A DNA stretch of 62,132 nucleotides from Halalkalibacter akibai JCM 9157 (GCF_000513135.1 NZ_BAUV01000026.1:1-62132); one strand, 5' to 3'; counted from the first letter of the stretch, positions 9,764 to 19,829 are shown. Notes: generated by a model from the sequence alone, not told the origin. Program-made: numbers and translations.

Positions 9764-9808
9764 AAATAAGCATTTCTTGTGGGAAGAAATGCTTATTTGG
9801 TATTTTAG
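9764..9808 (+). terminator. Terminator after the oxidoreductase gene
   Basis: AAATAAGCATTTCTT (9764-9778) pairs perfectly with AAGAAATGCTTATTT (9784-9798). A T-rich tail follows. Confidence 0.85.
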
Positions 9809-9907
9809 ATTTAAACAACAATTTATTACCAATAAAAAGTAATTATTTATTGTATTACGATAAAAAATGAAATAAAATTAATGAAAGAATAAAAGTGAGG
9901 TGTTTTA

Positions 9908-10408
9908 ATGAAACAAGATTTGTTAGGCATTGCTGAACAAGGAAAGACACTCTTGTTGAAGATTGCAGTATTTATAATAGGAATAACAATACTTATTTTG
10001 TCTATTTATTGGTTACCGTGGCAAGCAAATGTTTTAGCAGAAATGTATCCGGAATATATTTACTTAAAATACCCTCTCTTAGTCGGTATTTATCTGACAA
10101 CGATCCCCTTTTTCTTTGCTCTGTATCAAAGTTTAAAGCTTTTGACTTTTATTGATAAAAACACAGCATTCTCGAGATCGTCTGTTAAATCTTTAAATGA
10201 TATTAAATGCTCTGGAATCACGATTATTATATTGTATGGGATAGGTATTATCACGCTAATTACCCAAGATGCTGGCAATCCTGGTATCTTGCTTATAGGT
10301 TTGGTTATTATGTTTGTAACCGTTATGATTTCTTTATTTGCTGCGATTCTTCAAAATTTATTAAAAAACGCGATCGCTATAAAATCAGAAAATGATTTAA
10401 CGGTCTGA
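9908..10408 (+). CDS. DUF2975 family membrane protein
   Basis: This 166-aa protein has four hydrophobic segments (about residues 16-36, 54-74, 98-118, 125-148) with the spacing of the DUF2975 family. A short amphipathic region (LTFIDKNTAFSRSSVKSLNDI) between TM2 and TM3 is typical of it. The start ATG follows GTGAGGTG. In other Firmicutes the gene is usually followed, often with overlap, by a small Xre-type helix-turn-helix gene. Here only 31 nt remain before the convergent AEC gene, so that partner is absent. Function is unknown; membrane stress or signalling roles have only been guessed. Confidence 0.75.
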   Translation: MKQDLLGIAEQGKTLLLKIAVFIIGITILILSIYWLPWQANVLAEMYPEYIYLKYPLLVGIYLTTIPFFFALYQSLKLLTFIDKNTAFSRSSVKSLNDIKCSGITIIILYGIGIITLITQDAGNPGILLIGLVIMFVTVMISLFAAILQNLLKNAIAIKSENDLTV

Positions 10409-10439
10409 GGTGACTGCACTTGTTTTAATAGCAACCGTT

Positions 10440-11363
10440 TTAAAATAAAATTTTCGCTAAATAAACAACACTTGTCACTGTTATAAGACTAAATATAGTA
10501 GACACTAAAACCGTTTGTGCAGCATAATCTGGATGATTTCCATATTCTAATGCAAAGATCGAGCTGTTTCTTGAGGTAGGAAAGGCACTTGCGATAAAAA
10601 GCGCCTGTGCAGTCGTTCCTTCTAGATTCAACATGAGAATGACGATGAACCCAATACAAGGTGAGAGAATGAGGCGTCCTATTAAGCTCAATATTAAAGG
10701 CTTTGAAAATTGATAGAGCTTAATAAAGGCACTTTGGGCTCCGAGTGTGACTAGGGCGATGGCGAGAAATGCATTCGCTGTATTTTCAATAGGAGTCCAG
10801 ATAAATTCCGGAATGTTAACAGATAAAGCTTTCAAAATAACGGCTAGCAATAAGGCATAAATCACCGGATTCTTGAAGAGAAGTCCAAGCGCATGAAACC
10901 CTTTTTTCTCGGCTGACACAGCATTGAATAAGCCGTATGTGAAGGTAAGGAGATTTTGAAAGATCATGACAATCACCTGTACCGTTAACCCGATTGGATT
11001 GTGCTGAAAGACAAGTTGACTTATTGGTATCCCGAAATTACCATTGTTGCTTAAAACGACACTGTTTTTAAAGGTTGACCCTAAACGGGATTCGAATTTC
11101 GCCGCCTTAGCTATTCCAGCACTTACCACAATTAAACAACCATTTTGTATCACAAGAAAACAAAGAATGAGATAAAGAGTTTCGCCACTCATATTAGATT
11201 GATACACATTCGTAAAGCATACAGCAGGTATTAGTAAATACGTATTTAATTTTGATAATGTTTTCATGTCAAAGGCAAACATCCGATGAAGAAAAGCACC
11301 AACTGTGATGAGTGAAAAAATCGGTAGCATCACATTAATCATAATTTGTAATAAGATTTCCAT
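10440..11363 (-). CDS. AEC family transporter (auxin efflux carrier-like)
   Basis: This 307-aa integral membrane protein has about ten hydrophobic segments arranged as two five-helix repeats, with the short family sequence SNNGNFGIPI in the first repeat (near residue 105). Bacterial AEC members move malonate, malate, citrate or related organic acids, or amino acids, and direction and substrate vary. The ATG at 11363 follows GAGGGGTGA. The LysR gene lies 113 nt upstream on the same strand and is a plausible local regulator. The 3' end nearly meets the DUF2975 gene from the other side. Confidence 0.88.
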   Translation of the reverse strand: MEILLQIMINVMLPIFSLITVGAFLHRMFAFDMKTLSKLNTYLLIPAVCFTNVYQSNMSGETLYLILCFLVIQNGCLIVVSAGIAKAAKFESRLGSTFKNSVVLSNNGNFGIPISQLVFQHNPIGLTVQVIVMIFQNLLTFTYGLFNAVSAEKKGFHALGLLFKNPVIYALLLAVILKALSVNIPEFIWTPIENTANAFLAIALVTLGAQSAFIKLYQFSKPLILSLIGRLILSPCIGFIVILMLNLEGTTAQALFIASAFPTSRNSSIFALEYGNHPDYAAQTVLVSTIFSLITVTSVVYLAKILF

Positions 11364-11476
11364 ATACTGTCACCCCTCATTCCTAGCTTATAATTGAATG
11401 AGGAGTTCGTAAAATTCAAATTATTTATCGAGATCTATTCAAAAAAAGAATGACCCTTCTTTGTGTAATAGAAAAT

Positions 11477-12349
11477 TTATTTCATCTTGCTGACATTTGA
11501 TTGTTCTATAAAGCGGACAAACTCATTAATCACCTTTATCTTTAAAGAGTCCTCATGATAGAACAGCCAAGTCTTTCTAACGAGAGGTTTCCCTTGTTCG
11601 TCGGTTAAATAAATGGTGTAAAGTTCTGGGTGGTCGTCGATAAGCGCACTAGGGAGAATTCCGTACCCTAAGCCATTCATTACCATTTCTTTACAAGTAA
11701 CGCCCTTATCAACTTCCATTCCAATTAGGGGAGGCTGTGAAAAAGTTCGGCTCCACCAATTATCAATAATTTGTAAAAGAAGTGTATCTGTTTCATAGTC
11801 AATCCTTGGAAGTGACGGTAAATCCTCTAGCTCAATCTTCTGTGTTGAAGTAATACAAATATATTCTTCAAAAAGAAGTAGCTTTGATTCAGGCCACTGA
11901 TAGTCTCCACGCACAATTCCAATTTGAACATCACGGTGATAGGCTTGAGTAAATACCTCTTGACTCCACCCTGTAGTTACCTTGTAGTTAACTTTTGGAA
12001 ACTTCACTTGAAATTGTTTTAATAGCCCTGGTAACTTGTGTGTTGCTATGTAATTAGAAACGCCTAAACGCAATGTACCGGTTACTTCTTCTTCCATATT
12101 TAGAACCGTTTCTTTAATGTTTTGCAACTTCTTAATCATTTCCTTGGCGCATTTAGCTAAATATTCACCTTGAGGAGTAAATTGAACTCCTTTCGTGCCG
12201 CGATTAATAATAGAGACTTTATATTCCTGCTCGATGTGTTGGATTCTTTTTGTCAATGTTGGCTGTGAGATATAAAGACTTTGAGCTGTTTTCGTGATGT
12301 TCTTCTTTTCATAGAGCTCCATTAGAATGGTCCAATCTCGTTCATCCAA
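11477..12349 (-). CDS. LysR family transcriptional regulator
   Basis: This 290-aa protein has an N-terminal winged helix (residues 1-60, recognition region SQPTLTKRIQ) and a periplasmic-binding-protein-like effector domain (about 90-290). The start is a TTG at 12349, eight bases from AAAGGAGGG. No in-frame ATG lies near the N-terminus. Such regulators bind small acids or aromatics and usually control adjacent genes. The AEC transporter directly downstream on the same strand is the obvious candidate target. Autoregulation is likely but no operator was defined. Confidence 0.9.
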   Translation of the reverse strand: MDERDWTILMELYEKKNITKTAQSLYISQPTLTKRIQHIEQEYKVSIINRGTKGVQFTPQGEYLAKCAKEMIKKLQNIKETVLNMEEEVTGTLRLGVSNYIATHKLPGLLKQFQVKFPKVNYKVTTGWSQEVFTQAYHRDVQIGIVRGDYQWPESKLLLFEEYICITSTQKIELEDLPSLPRIDYETDTLLLQIIDNWWSRTFSQPPLIGMEVDKGVTCKEMVMNGLGYGILPSALIDDHPELYTIYLTDEQGKPLVRKTWLFYHEDSLKIKVINEFVRFIEQSNVSKMK

Positions 12350-12462
12350 GTTATTTCCCTCCTTTAAGACTGTATTTTCTTATAGGAATCACTGTTCTAT
12401 TAACCTATTATACTAAAACGGTACTCATAAAAAAATAAAGTAAGACTTTATTTGGAAATGAA

Positions 12463-12502
12463 AAGAACCCCTGGAATTAAAAGGATAATACCAAGGGTTC
12501 TT
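12463..12502 (-). terminator. Candidate terminator after the ferritin-like/cupin gene
   Basis: AAGAACCCCTGG (12463-12474) pairs with CCAAGGGTTCTT (12491-12502), with one mismatch in the inner part. The U-tract on the minus strand is poor, so termination may be partial. Confidence 0.55.
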
Positions 12503-12519
12503 AGTATTAACATGATCAT

Positions 12520-13419
12520 TTAATGATGATGATCTTCCTCGGCTTCCATAGCAATGGCTTTCGTTTCGTGAACCGTGCCGAAGGGATGCTGTGGTGGGGC
12601 GTAAATTGAGTATAGTTTAAGAGGCTTGTTACCAGTATTGGTCAGATTATGCCATTTTCCAGCTGGTACGACAATCGCATAGTCATCAAATACTTGAGCT
12701 TGAAAGTACAGATGATCTCTACTATCACCCATTTGTACAATTCCTTGGCCTTCCTCAATACGGAGGAATTGGTCAAGTGTTGGATGGACTTCCAAGCCAA
12801 TGTCTTCTCCAACATCTATGCTCATCAAGGTTACTTGCAAGTGGTTTCCTGTCCATAAAGCTCTACGAAAAGAATCGTTTTGTTTAGTAACTTCTTCAAT
12901 ATCCGTGACAAACGGTTCTGAACCATAATCCATTTGTCGATCTAAACCATCCTCAGTTAAAAACTGGAACCGTGCAGCTGCTTCTTGTTCAGCTGTTATC
13001 GCTCTACCTAAGAGTTCCTGAACATGAGGATGGCGAGTTAACATAAGACTTCTTTGATAATAATCAAAACTGTCGAGTTCTGCTTCGTAAGCTTTTTCTA
13101 GTCCTTCGTTATATCCTTGGAAAGGAATTTTATTGATTTTGTAGACAGGTTGATTTCCAGTCAATTGAACATATAGATTCTCAAATTGACTTAAAAGAGC
13201 TTTTTTTCCTTCTAAAGCATGAAGAATGTTTTGTTTATGAATTTGATTTGGTGCCGTACCTGCTAAACGTCTGTAAATCTCCACCGATCTAGCCTCTCTT
13301 TTTATTCCTCCTAATACAGCATCTATTACTTGATAATCCTGTCCCTGATGACTTCTTACATAATGATTCGGGGTGTTTGTATATGGGTGATATTGATAGT
13401 TTCTAGGTTCAAATTGCAT
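12520..13419 (-). CDS. Ferritin-like domain fused to a cupin domain
   Basis: This 299-aa protein starts at the ATG at 13419, seven bases from GGAGGG. The upstream TTG overlaps that site and is rejected. Residues about 20-165 form a four-helix ferritin-like module with two ExxxxxY-type repeats (REARSVEIYRRL and EAELDSFDYYQRS). The partner ExxH positions read LEGKK and AEQEAA, so the di-iron His ligands seem lost. Residues about 185-285 are a single cupin barrel (GEDIGLEVHPTLDQFLRIEEGQG and VVPAGKWHNLTN). The tail is acidic and ends in three natural His. These modules are normally separate proteins in Bacillaceae. A metal- or oxidative-stress role, perhaps in spores, is only a guess. Confidence 0.82.
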   Translation of the reverse strand: MQFEPRNYQYHPYTNTPNHYVRSHQGQDYQVIDAVLGGIKREARSVEIYRRLAGTAPNQIHKQNILHALEGKKALLSQFENLYVQLTGNQPVYKINKIPFQGYNEGLEKAYEAELDSFDYYQRSLMLTRHPHVQELLGRAITAEQEAAARFQFLTEDGLDRQMDYGSEPFVTDIEEVTKQNDSFRRALWTGNHLQVTLMSIDVGEDIGLEVHPTLDQFLRIEEGQGIVQMGDSRDHLYFQAQVFDDYAIVVPAGKWHNLTNTGNKPLKLYSIYAPPQHPFGTVHETKAIAMEAEEDHHH

Positions 13420-13437
13420 TTTTCTCAATCCCTCCAA

Positions 13438-13937
13438 GGTTTTTTATAAAATCATCATATGCCTACGTTCTGGGAATGGACTCCTTTCAAAGATGCTTTT
13501 TTAAAATAGGCGTATGAGTTATGAGTCTAATAAAGTCTAATGAAGTTTCAAAGAAAAACAAACTTAAATAAAGTCAAACAAAAACAAAAAACAGGAGTAT
13601 GATTAAGAAAAAACAATATAGGATTGAGGGAAATGAATTTTGCGATGTAAGGGAAACAATCTGCTAAATGCTTTTGGTGGACTAGAAGTAGCTGAATAAG
13701 CACACTAGCTTTGATTGCCACAACAAGCTTAGGAGAAATCCGAAAATATAACAGATAGAAAGATTTATATATAGCCTTTTGGAGTTTTTATGGTTTTTAG
13801 AAAGTGTTAACTGTGTATTTATTAAATGAAATAATAGTTATCCAACAATCAAACAAAACAAAATAAAGGTATATACAAAAGTAAACAAAAATGATACATT
13901 GAAATCAGAAGAAAATAAACATAATTCGGAGGTTGTT
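13438..13937 (+). promoter_or_regulatory. Leader and promoter region of the rhamnose operon with CAAACAAAA repeats
   Basis: About 500 nt without a gene. Short A-rich repeats stand out: TCAAACAAAAACAAAAAAC (13574-13592), TCAAACAAAACAAAAT (13849-13864) and GTAAACAAAAATG (13881-13893). DeoR-type regulators often bind such CAAA-rich direct repeats, and a DeoR gene follows the operon, so these are candidate operators. The last two lie just before the rhaEW ribosome binding site (GGAGG, 13928-13932). No unambiguous -35/-10 pair was fixed. Confidence 0.35.
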
Positions 13938-16008
13938 ATGGTACAAAATTTATGGAATGAAGAAAAAGCGGCAACGTTAACCGCTGGACTTAGTGAACTT
14001 GTATATCGTTCTAATTTAATAGGTTCAGATCGTGCTGTTTGTAACTGGGGCGGCGGAAATACATCTATGAAAACAATCGAACAAGATTTTCGAGGAAGAG
14101 ATATTGAAGTGATGTGGGTTAAGGGAAGTGGCTCTGACCTAGCAACGATGCAAGCAAAAAATTTCTACCGGTTTAAATCTTGAAGACATTCGCCCGTTAA
14201 TTGAACGTGATGAAATGCCAGATGAAGAAATGGTAGAATACTTGTCTCATTGTATGATAGATAGTAAGCATCCACGAGCTTCCATTGAGACTTTACTTCA
14301 TGCCTTTTTACCTTTTAAACATGTCGATCACACACATCCAGATGCGATTATTAGCATTTGTTGTGCAGATAATGGTAAGGAAATCGCAAAAGAGATTTTT
14401 GGAGATCGTTTTGTTTGGGTTCCTTATGTTAGACCAGGCTTCACTCTTTCAAAGATGATTGCTGAAGGCGTGAAAAACAATCCAAATGCTGACCTTGTAT
14501 TAATGGAGAAACACGGATTAGTCGTTTGGGGAGAAACAGCAAAAGAAAGCTATGACAAAACCATTTCCGTGATCAACGAAGCTGAAGCGTATATTCTTGC
14601 TCGTATTGATGAAAGCGCTACTTTCGGTGGTAAGAAATATGACTCTTTAGCTGATGAAGATCAAAAGTCAATTTTAGCAAAAGTAATGCCTGTTATCCGC
14701 GGGGCGGTAAGTGATGAAAAGAAAATGCTATTAACATATGATTCAACAGATGAAGTGCTAGAGTTTGTTAACAGTCTTGATGCTGCAGAACTTTCACAAG
14801 TAGGGGCAGCTTGTCCAGATCATTTAGTACACACGAAGATGAAGCCTTTATATATTGATTGGGATCCTTCTACAAAAGATGTTGAGCAATTAAAAGAAGC
14901 AGTTAGAACAGGAATTCAAGTCTTTAAAGAAGAATATAAAGCTTACTTCGAAAGAAATAAAAACGATGGAGATGTGATGTTCGAACCAGCACCACGTGTT
15001 ATCTTAATTCCTGGAATTGGAATGGTTAACTCTGGTAAAAACGTTGCAATGGCTAACGTGAGTGGAGCTTTATATCATCGTGCTATTGCTGTTATGAAAG
15101 GTTCAACGGCGTTAGGTGAATTCGTATCGCTAAACGAAAATGAGTCTTACAATATCGAATACTGGCCACTTGAGCTTTATAAACTATCTCTTGCACCAGC
15201 TGAAGCAGAATTTTCTAGAAAGGTAGCTTTCGTAACAGGTGGAGCAGGTGGAATTGGAAGCGAGACATGTCGTCAATTTGTAGCCGAAGGAGCTCATGTT
15301 GTACTTGCTGACTTAAACCTTGAAGGTGCAGAGAAAGTAACTGCTGAAATTAATGAGCAATTCGGAGCAGGCCGGGCGTTTGCGGTTAAGATGGATGTAA
15401 CGAGTGAAGAGCAAGTACAGGCTGCATTCGATCAAACAGCTTTAACATACGGTGGTGTCGACATTATTGTTAATAATGCAGGTTTAGCTACATCAAGTCC
15501 TTTTGATGAAACTTCGTTGCAAGAATGGAACCTTAACATGAATGTTCTTGGAACGGGATATTTCCTAGTTGCGCGTGAGGCGTTCAAACAAATGAAGGAT
15601 CAAGCGATAGGTGGAAGTATGGTCTTTATTGGATCGAAAAACTCAGTATATGCTGGTAAAAATGCATCAGCATACAGTTCCGTAAAAGCTCTTGAAACGC
15701 ATTTAGCTAGATGTATTGCTGCTGAAGGTGGCGAATTTGGAATTCGTGTGAATTCTGTTCTTCCAGATGCTGTTCTTCAAGGCTCAGCTATTTGGGGTTC
15801 AAGATGGCGTGAAGAACGTGCGGCTGCTTATGGCATTGATCCAGATCAACTAGATGATCACTACCGTAAACGTACGACATTATTAGTGAATATTTATCCG
15901 AAAGATATTGCTGAGTCTATTCTTTTCTTCTCTTCTTCCAAAGCAGAGAAAACAACTGGTTGTATGGTCACAGTTGACGGCGGTGTACCTGCAGCATTCA
16001 CTCGTTAA
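13938..16008 (+). pseudogene. rhaEW: Rhamnulose-1-phosphate aldolase/L-lactaldehyde dehydrogenase, frameshifted
   Basis: With one base removed near 14166 the reading frame is 689 codons, the normal size of the Bacillus bifunctional enzyme (YuxG/RhaEW). The class II aldolase domain (residues about 1-420, zinc-binding HTHPD motif) splits L-rhamnulose 1-phosphate into DHAP and L-lactaldehyde. The C-terminal short-chain dehydrogenase (TGGAGGIGSE nucleotide motif, YSSVK active site) oxidises L-lactaldehyde to L-lactate. The ATG at 13938 follows GGAGG. The first frame runs to a stop at 14183, and the second is open from before 14215 to 16008. The extra base sits in AATTTCTACCGG, where the family expects AATTTCACCGG. 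Either the gene is broken or the base is a sequence error. Everything downstream is intact. Confidence 0.9.
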
Positions 16009-16019
16009 TTATGTTACTC

Positions 16020-16092
16020 TAACCCCGATTTTTCGAGTTTGATAGAAAGCCGGGGTTGGATTGTTTATTTACAAGAAGAGGAAGCGCTTACG
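16020..16092 (+). promoter_or_regulatory. Intergenic hairpin and candidate cre site between rhaEW and rhaB
   Basis: AACCCCG (16021-16027) pairs with CGGGGTT (16051-16057), a stable stem without a good U-tract. It is followed at 16079-16092 by AGGAAGCGCTTACG, which matches the CcpA consensus TGWNANCGNTNWCA at all core positions except the outer bases and position 3. The site lies directly before the rhaB ribosome binding site (AGGAGGTG). It could be a roadblock operator or mark a second promoter inside the operon. Confidence 0.45.
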
Positions 16093-16107
16093 CTTAGGAG
16101 GTGCCGA

Positions 16108-17517
16108 ATGAAAAAGTATAGCCTAGCTGTTGATATTGGGGCTTCAAGTGGAAGGTTAATTGTTGGAGATCTAGAGAAGAACCAATTACATTTAAATGAA
16201 GTTCATAGGTTTGAAAATAGTATTATTGAGAAAAACAATCATTTCTGCTGGGATGTTGGGGCCTTGTTCTTTGAAATAAAACAAGGGATCAAAAAGTGTC
16301 ATGAACTTGGTATCAGACCTGTGAGTATTGGCATTGATACATGGGCAGTTGACTTTGTACTACTCGATGAAAATGATCAACTGTTAACGGACGCTATAGC
16401 TTACCGGGATCCGCGAACTGACGGGATCATGGAAGAAGTAGTGGAAATCTTTAAGAAAGAACGTCTTTATTTAGAGACCGGTATTCAATTTCAAAAATTT
16501 AATACGATTTACCAGTTATATGCCTTAAAAAAACAAAATCCAGACGTATTAAAAAAAGCGAAAACATTTCTGATGATTCCTGATTATTTACATTTTCTTT
16601 TGACAGGGATAAAAGCAAATGAATATACGAATGCCACTTCCACTCAATTAATCAATGCCTTCACTAAAAAGTGGGATAAGGACATTATTCATACATTAGG
16701 GTTAAATTTAGACATGTTTCAAGAAATTAAAATGCCAAAAGAAATGCTTGGAAGTTTAAGAAATGAATTAGTTGAGGAATTTGGTTTTAACATGGATGTC
16801 ATTTTACCTGCAACTCATGACACGGGCTCAGCGGTACTTGCTGTTCCAGAGTTAGAAGAAACGATTTACATTAGCTCTGGTACATGGTCTTTAATTGGGG
16901 TTGAAAATCATTTCCCGATTTGCGTGACGAAAGCTTTAGATTATAACTTTACAAACGAAGGTGGAATGGATTATCAATACCGCTTTTTAAAAAATATAAT
17001 GGGTCTTTGGATGATTCAAGAAGTTAGACGTAATTACAATAATCGGTATTCATTTGCTGAACTTGTTGATTTGTCTCGTGAGGTAACGACATTTGCTTCT
17101 ATTGTAGATGTCGACGATCAGCGGTTTTTAAAGCCAGAGAATATGATAGAAGAAATTCAAAAGTACTGCTTGGAAACGAATCAACAGGTTCCGAATAAGC
17201 CAGGTGAAATAGCTAAATGTGTGTTTGAAAGTTTAGCAGATAGCTATAAAAAAGCCATTGCTGAGATTGAAGATATTTTTGAAAAAGAATTTAAAACGAT
17301 CAACGTCATAGGCGGAGGCTGTCAAAATCAACTACTTAACCAATTAATTGCTGATGTAACAGGCAAAGAGGTATTTGCTGGGCCAATTGAAGCAACAGCA
17401 ATTGGAAATATTATTGCGCAACTAATTTCACTCGGTGAAATCAAAGATATCCATGAGGCTAGATCTATTATTAAACAATCTTTTAATGTTGTGAGTTATA
17501 CAAAAATTAAAAACTAA
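16108..17517 (+). CDS. rhaB: Rhamnulokinase
   Basis: This 469-aa FGGY-family sugar kinase phosphorylates L-rhamnulose at O1 with ATP. The N-terminal phosphate-binding motif is VDIGASSGR near residue 8, the substrate-site aspartate lies in GIDTWAVD, and the C-terminal ATP-site motif is GGGCQNQ near residue 408. I set the start at the ATG at 16108, seven bases after TAGGAGGTG. A longer frame back to 16039 would translate through the hairpin and lacks a binding site. It lies 99 nt after rhaEW and 11 nt before rhaA, so the three form one operon, perhaps with an internal cre-controlled entry. Confidence 0.96.
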   Translation: MKKYSLAVDIGASSGRLIVGDLEKNQLHLNEVHRFENSIIEKNNHFCWDVGALFFEIKQGIKKCHELGIRPVSIGIDTWAVDFVLLDENDQLLTDAIAYRDPRTDGIMEEVVEIFKKERLYLETGIQFQKFNTIYQLYALKKQNPDVLKKAKTFLMIPDYLHFLLTGIKANEYTNATSTQLINAFTKKWDKDIIHTLGLNLDMFQEIKMPKEMLGSLRNELVEEFGFNMDVILPATHDTGSAVLAVPELEETIYISSGTWSLIGVENHFPICVTKALDYNFTNEGGMDYQYRFLKNIMGLWMIQEVRRNYNNRYSFAELVDLSREVTTFASIVDVDDQRFLKPENMIEEIQKYCLETNQQVPNKPGEIAKCVFESLADSYKKAIAEIEDIFEKEFKTINVIGGGCQNQLLNQLIADVTGKEVFAGPIEATAIGNIIAQLISLGEIKDIHEARSIIKQSFNVVSYTKIKN

Positions 17518-17528
17518 GGAGGCTTATT

Positions 17529-18785
17529 ATGAGTTTAAAAGACCATTTTGAACTGGCGAAAAAAGAATATGAACAGTGGGGCATTAACGTAGAAGAAGTA
17601 TTTGAAAAACTTCAACTTGTTCCGATTTCTGTTCATTGTTGGCAAGGGGACGACGTCGGTGGCTTTGAAATAAACAAAGGTGACTTATCTGGTGGAATTG
17701 ATGTCACAGGTAACTACCCAGGAAAAGCACGAACTCCTGAAGAGTTAAGGATGGATCTTGAGAAAGCACTTTCTCTTATTCCAGGTAAACACCGAGTTAA
17801 CTTACATGCTATTTATGCAGAGACAAACGGTGAAGTAATAGAAAGAGATCAGCTTGAGCCTAAGCACTTTGAAAAATGGGTTGAATGGGCAAAAGAGCAA
17901 GGACTTGGGCTAGACTTTAATCCAACACTGTTTTCACACGAGAAAGCAGCAGATGGTTTGACACTCACACATCCAGACCCTGAAATTAGAAAGTATTGGA
18001 TTGATCATTGTATAGCTAGTAGAAAGATTGGTGAATATTTTGGTAAAGAGTTAGGATCTCCTTGCTTAACAAATATTTGGATTCCAGATGGGTATAAAGA
18101 TACACCAAGTGACAGACTTACACCGAGAAGACGTTTAAAGGAATCCCTTGATGAAATCTTTGCTGTAGAGATTGATGAAGCTTATAACGTAGATGCTGTA
18201 GAAAGTAAATTATTTGGGATTGGTTCTGAATCTTTTGTGGTTGGATCACATGAGTTTTACTTAAGTTATGCACTGAAAAACAACAAGCTTTGCTTACTAG
18301 ATACAGGGCATTATCATCCAACGGAAACTGTATCAAACAAAATCTCAGCTATGTTATTATTTAATGAGAAATTAGCGCTTCATGTCTCAAGGCCTGTTCG
18401 ATGGGATAGTGATCATGTAGTAACATTTGATGATGAGTTAAAAGAGATCGCACTAGAGATTGTTCGCAATGATGCACTTGATCAAGTGATGATCGGATTG
18501 GATTTCTTTGATGCGAGTATTAATCGAATTGCCGCATGGACAATTGGAACGCGTAATATGATTAAAGCTTTAATGTATGCGATGTTAATGCCGAATGAAC
18601 ACCTAAAAGCACTGCAGGAAAATGGGGACTACACGAAAAGATTGGCGCTTTTAGAAGAATTCAAAACATACCCATTCGGCGCGATCTGGAACTATTATTG
18701 TGAAAAAATGAATGTTCCTGCTAAAGAACTTTGGTTACAAGATGTCAATGAATATGAAGAGAAGGTTCTTTCTAATCGAAAATAA
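17529..18785 (+). CDS. rhaA: L-rhamnose isomerase
   Basis: This 418-aa enzyme interconverts L-rhamnose and L-rhamnulose, the first step of the pathway. It is a metal-dependent TIM barrel. Metal- and substrate-binding segments visible include DFNPTLFSH (near residue 136), [12 protein letters not shown] (near 258) and [11 protein letters not shown] (near 323). The length matches Bacillus RhaA. GGAGG lies eight bases before the ATG, and rhaB ends 11 nt upstream. A strong terminator follows. The mutarotase gene rhaM, often next in Bacillus rhamnose operons, is not in this window. Confidence 0.97.
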   Translation: MSLKDHFELAKKEYEQWGINVEEVFEKLQLVPISVHCWQGDDVGGFEINKGDLSGGIDVTGNYPGKARTPEELRMDLEKALSLIPGKHRVNLHAIYAETNGEVIERDQLEPKHFEKWVEWAKEQGLGLDFNPTLFSHEKAADGLTLTHPDPEIRKYWIDHCIASRKIGEYFGKELGSPCLTNIWIPDGYKDTPSDRLTPRRRLKESLDEIFAVEIDEAYNVDAVESKLFGIGSESFVVGSHEFYLSYALKNNKLCLLDTGHYHPTETVSNKISAMLLFNEKLALHVSRPVRWDSDHVVTFDDELKEIALEIVRNDALDQVMIGLDFFDASINRIAAWTIGTRNMIKALMYAMLMPNEHLKALQENGDYTKRLALLEEFKTYPFGAIWNYYCEKMNVPAKELWLQDVNEYEEKVLSNRK

Positions 18786-18797
18786 CGCTTTTTTATC

Positions 18798-18840
18798 TGC
18801 AGTTAGGCTTGAAAGACAAAAAAAGCCTGACTGCATTTTT
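18798..18840 (+). terminator. Terminator of the rhaEW-rhaB-rhaA operon
   Basis: TGCAGTTAGGCTT (18798-18810) pairs with AAGCCTGACTGCA (18823-18835) with one G-U pair, followed by five T. Confidence 0.92.
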
Positions 18841-19070
18841 ACTTCTTTCATATTTAAAAATGGTATAGTTAAGTTGAGCTTCGGCTAGTGGAAAATACAA
18901 TTGTCTATATCTAATTATATGGCTGTTTTTATCTACTTTGTTAATAGTTAGGGAGAGGTGGAATGGTGTTCGTTCCATTCCGCTCCACTTCACTTAGAGG
19001 GGTAGATCATATTTTAAAACATTAAACATTACAAATACAGCAATTATATTAAGATTACGGAGGTGAAGAA

Positions 19071-19829
19071 ATGCTTGTAGCTGAAAGACATGAGAAAATT
19101 ACAGAGATTGTCAATGAAAAAGGGAGTATTCGTGTAACAGAACTAAGTCAAATTTTTAAAGTGACAGAAGAAACCATCCGCCGCGATCTAGAGAAACTAG
19201 AGGGCGAAGGGAAGCTTCAGCGAAGTCATGGTGGCGCAGTAAGTATAAAAGAAACGGAGATTGAACTACCTTATTTTGAAAGAGAAATACAAAATGTAAA
19301 AGAGAAGTTGGCGGTTGCAGAAGAAGCCGTCAAATACGTGGAAACCAATGATCGAATTATCCTAGATGCAAGTACAACAGCTTGGTATATGGCCAAAAGA
19401 TTGCCTGATATGGCGCTAACCGTTTTAACGAACTCGATGAAAGTGGCAATGGAACTCGCAAACCGTGAAAAAATATCTGTTATTACAGTTGGTGGGACAA
19501 TGTTACCAAGATCTTTATCATTTGTAGGGCCACAAACGAACAACGCTTTGGAATATTATCATGTGAACAAAGCCTTTATTTCTTGCCAAGGTATACATGC
19601 CAAACGTGGAATCAGTGATTCAAATGAAATGCAGGCGCTTGTTAAACAGAAAATGATTGAAATATCAGATGAAATTTATTTGTTAGCAGACCATACAAAG
19701 TTTGGCAAACAAGCTTTTTCGCGAATAGGCGCTATCAATTCGATTAACTGTATTATCACGGACTCTAAGACAAGTCAGGGACAAATTAAAGATTTTCAAG
19801 ATTTAGAGATAAAAGTCATACGTTCTTAA
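19071..19829 (+). CDS. DeoR family regulator, probable rhamnose regulator
   Basis: This 252-aa protein has an N-terminal DeoR winged helix (residues 1-57, with the family signature VTEETIRRDLEKLEGEGKL) and a DeoR sensor domain (about 75-235) that binds phosphorylated sugars. In Bacillus the DeoR protein YulB (RhaR) responds to L-rhamnulose 1-phosphate and represses the rhamnose genes. Position between rhaA and lutA makes the same role likely here. The ATG follows CGGAGGTG. It is separated from rhaA by a terminator, so it has its own promoter, and it may be cotranscribed with lutABC (67 nt away). Confidence 0.88.
   Translation: MLVAERHEKITEIVNEKGSIRVTELSQIFKVTEETIRRDLEKLEGEGKLQRSHGGAVSIKETEIELPYFEREIQNVKEKLAVAEEAVKYVETNDRIILDASTTAWYMAKRLPDMALTVLTNSMKVAMELANREKISVITVGGTMLPRSLSFVGPQTNNALEYYHVNKAFISCQGIHAKRGISDSNEMQALVKQKMIEISDEIYLLADHTKFGKQAFSRIGAINSINCIITDSKTSQGQIKDFQDLEIKVIRS

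Noticed and set aside
11441-11465. Terminator between the LysR and AEC genes
   Set aside because: The stem has only six A/U pairs and is too weak to call.
14150-14215. Programmed +1 frameshifting in rhaEW
   Set aside because: No slippery stop-codon context or stimulatory structure at the shift. The homologous genes are single frames.
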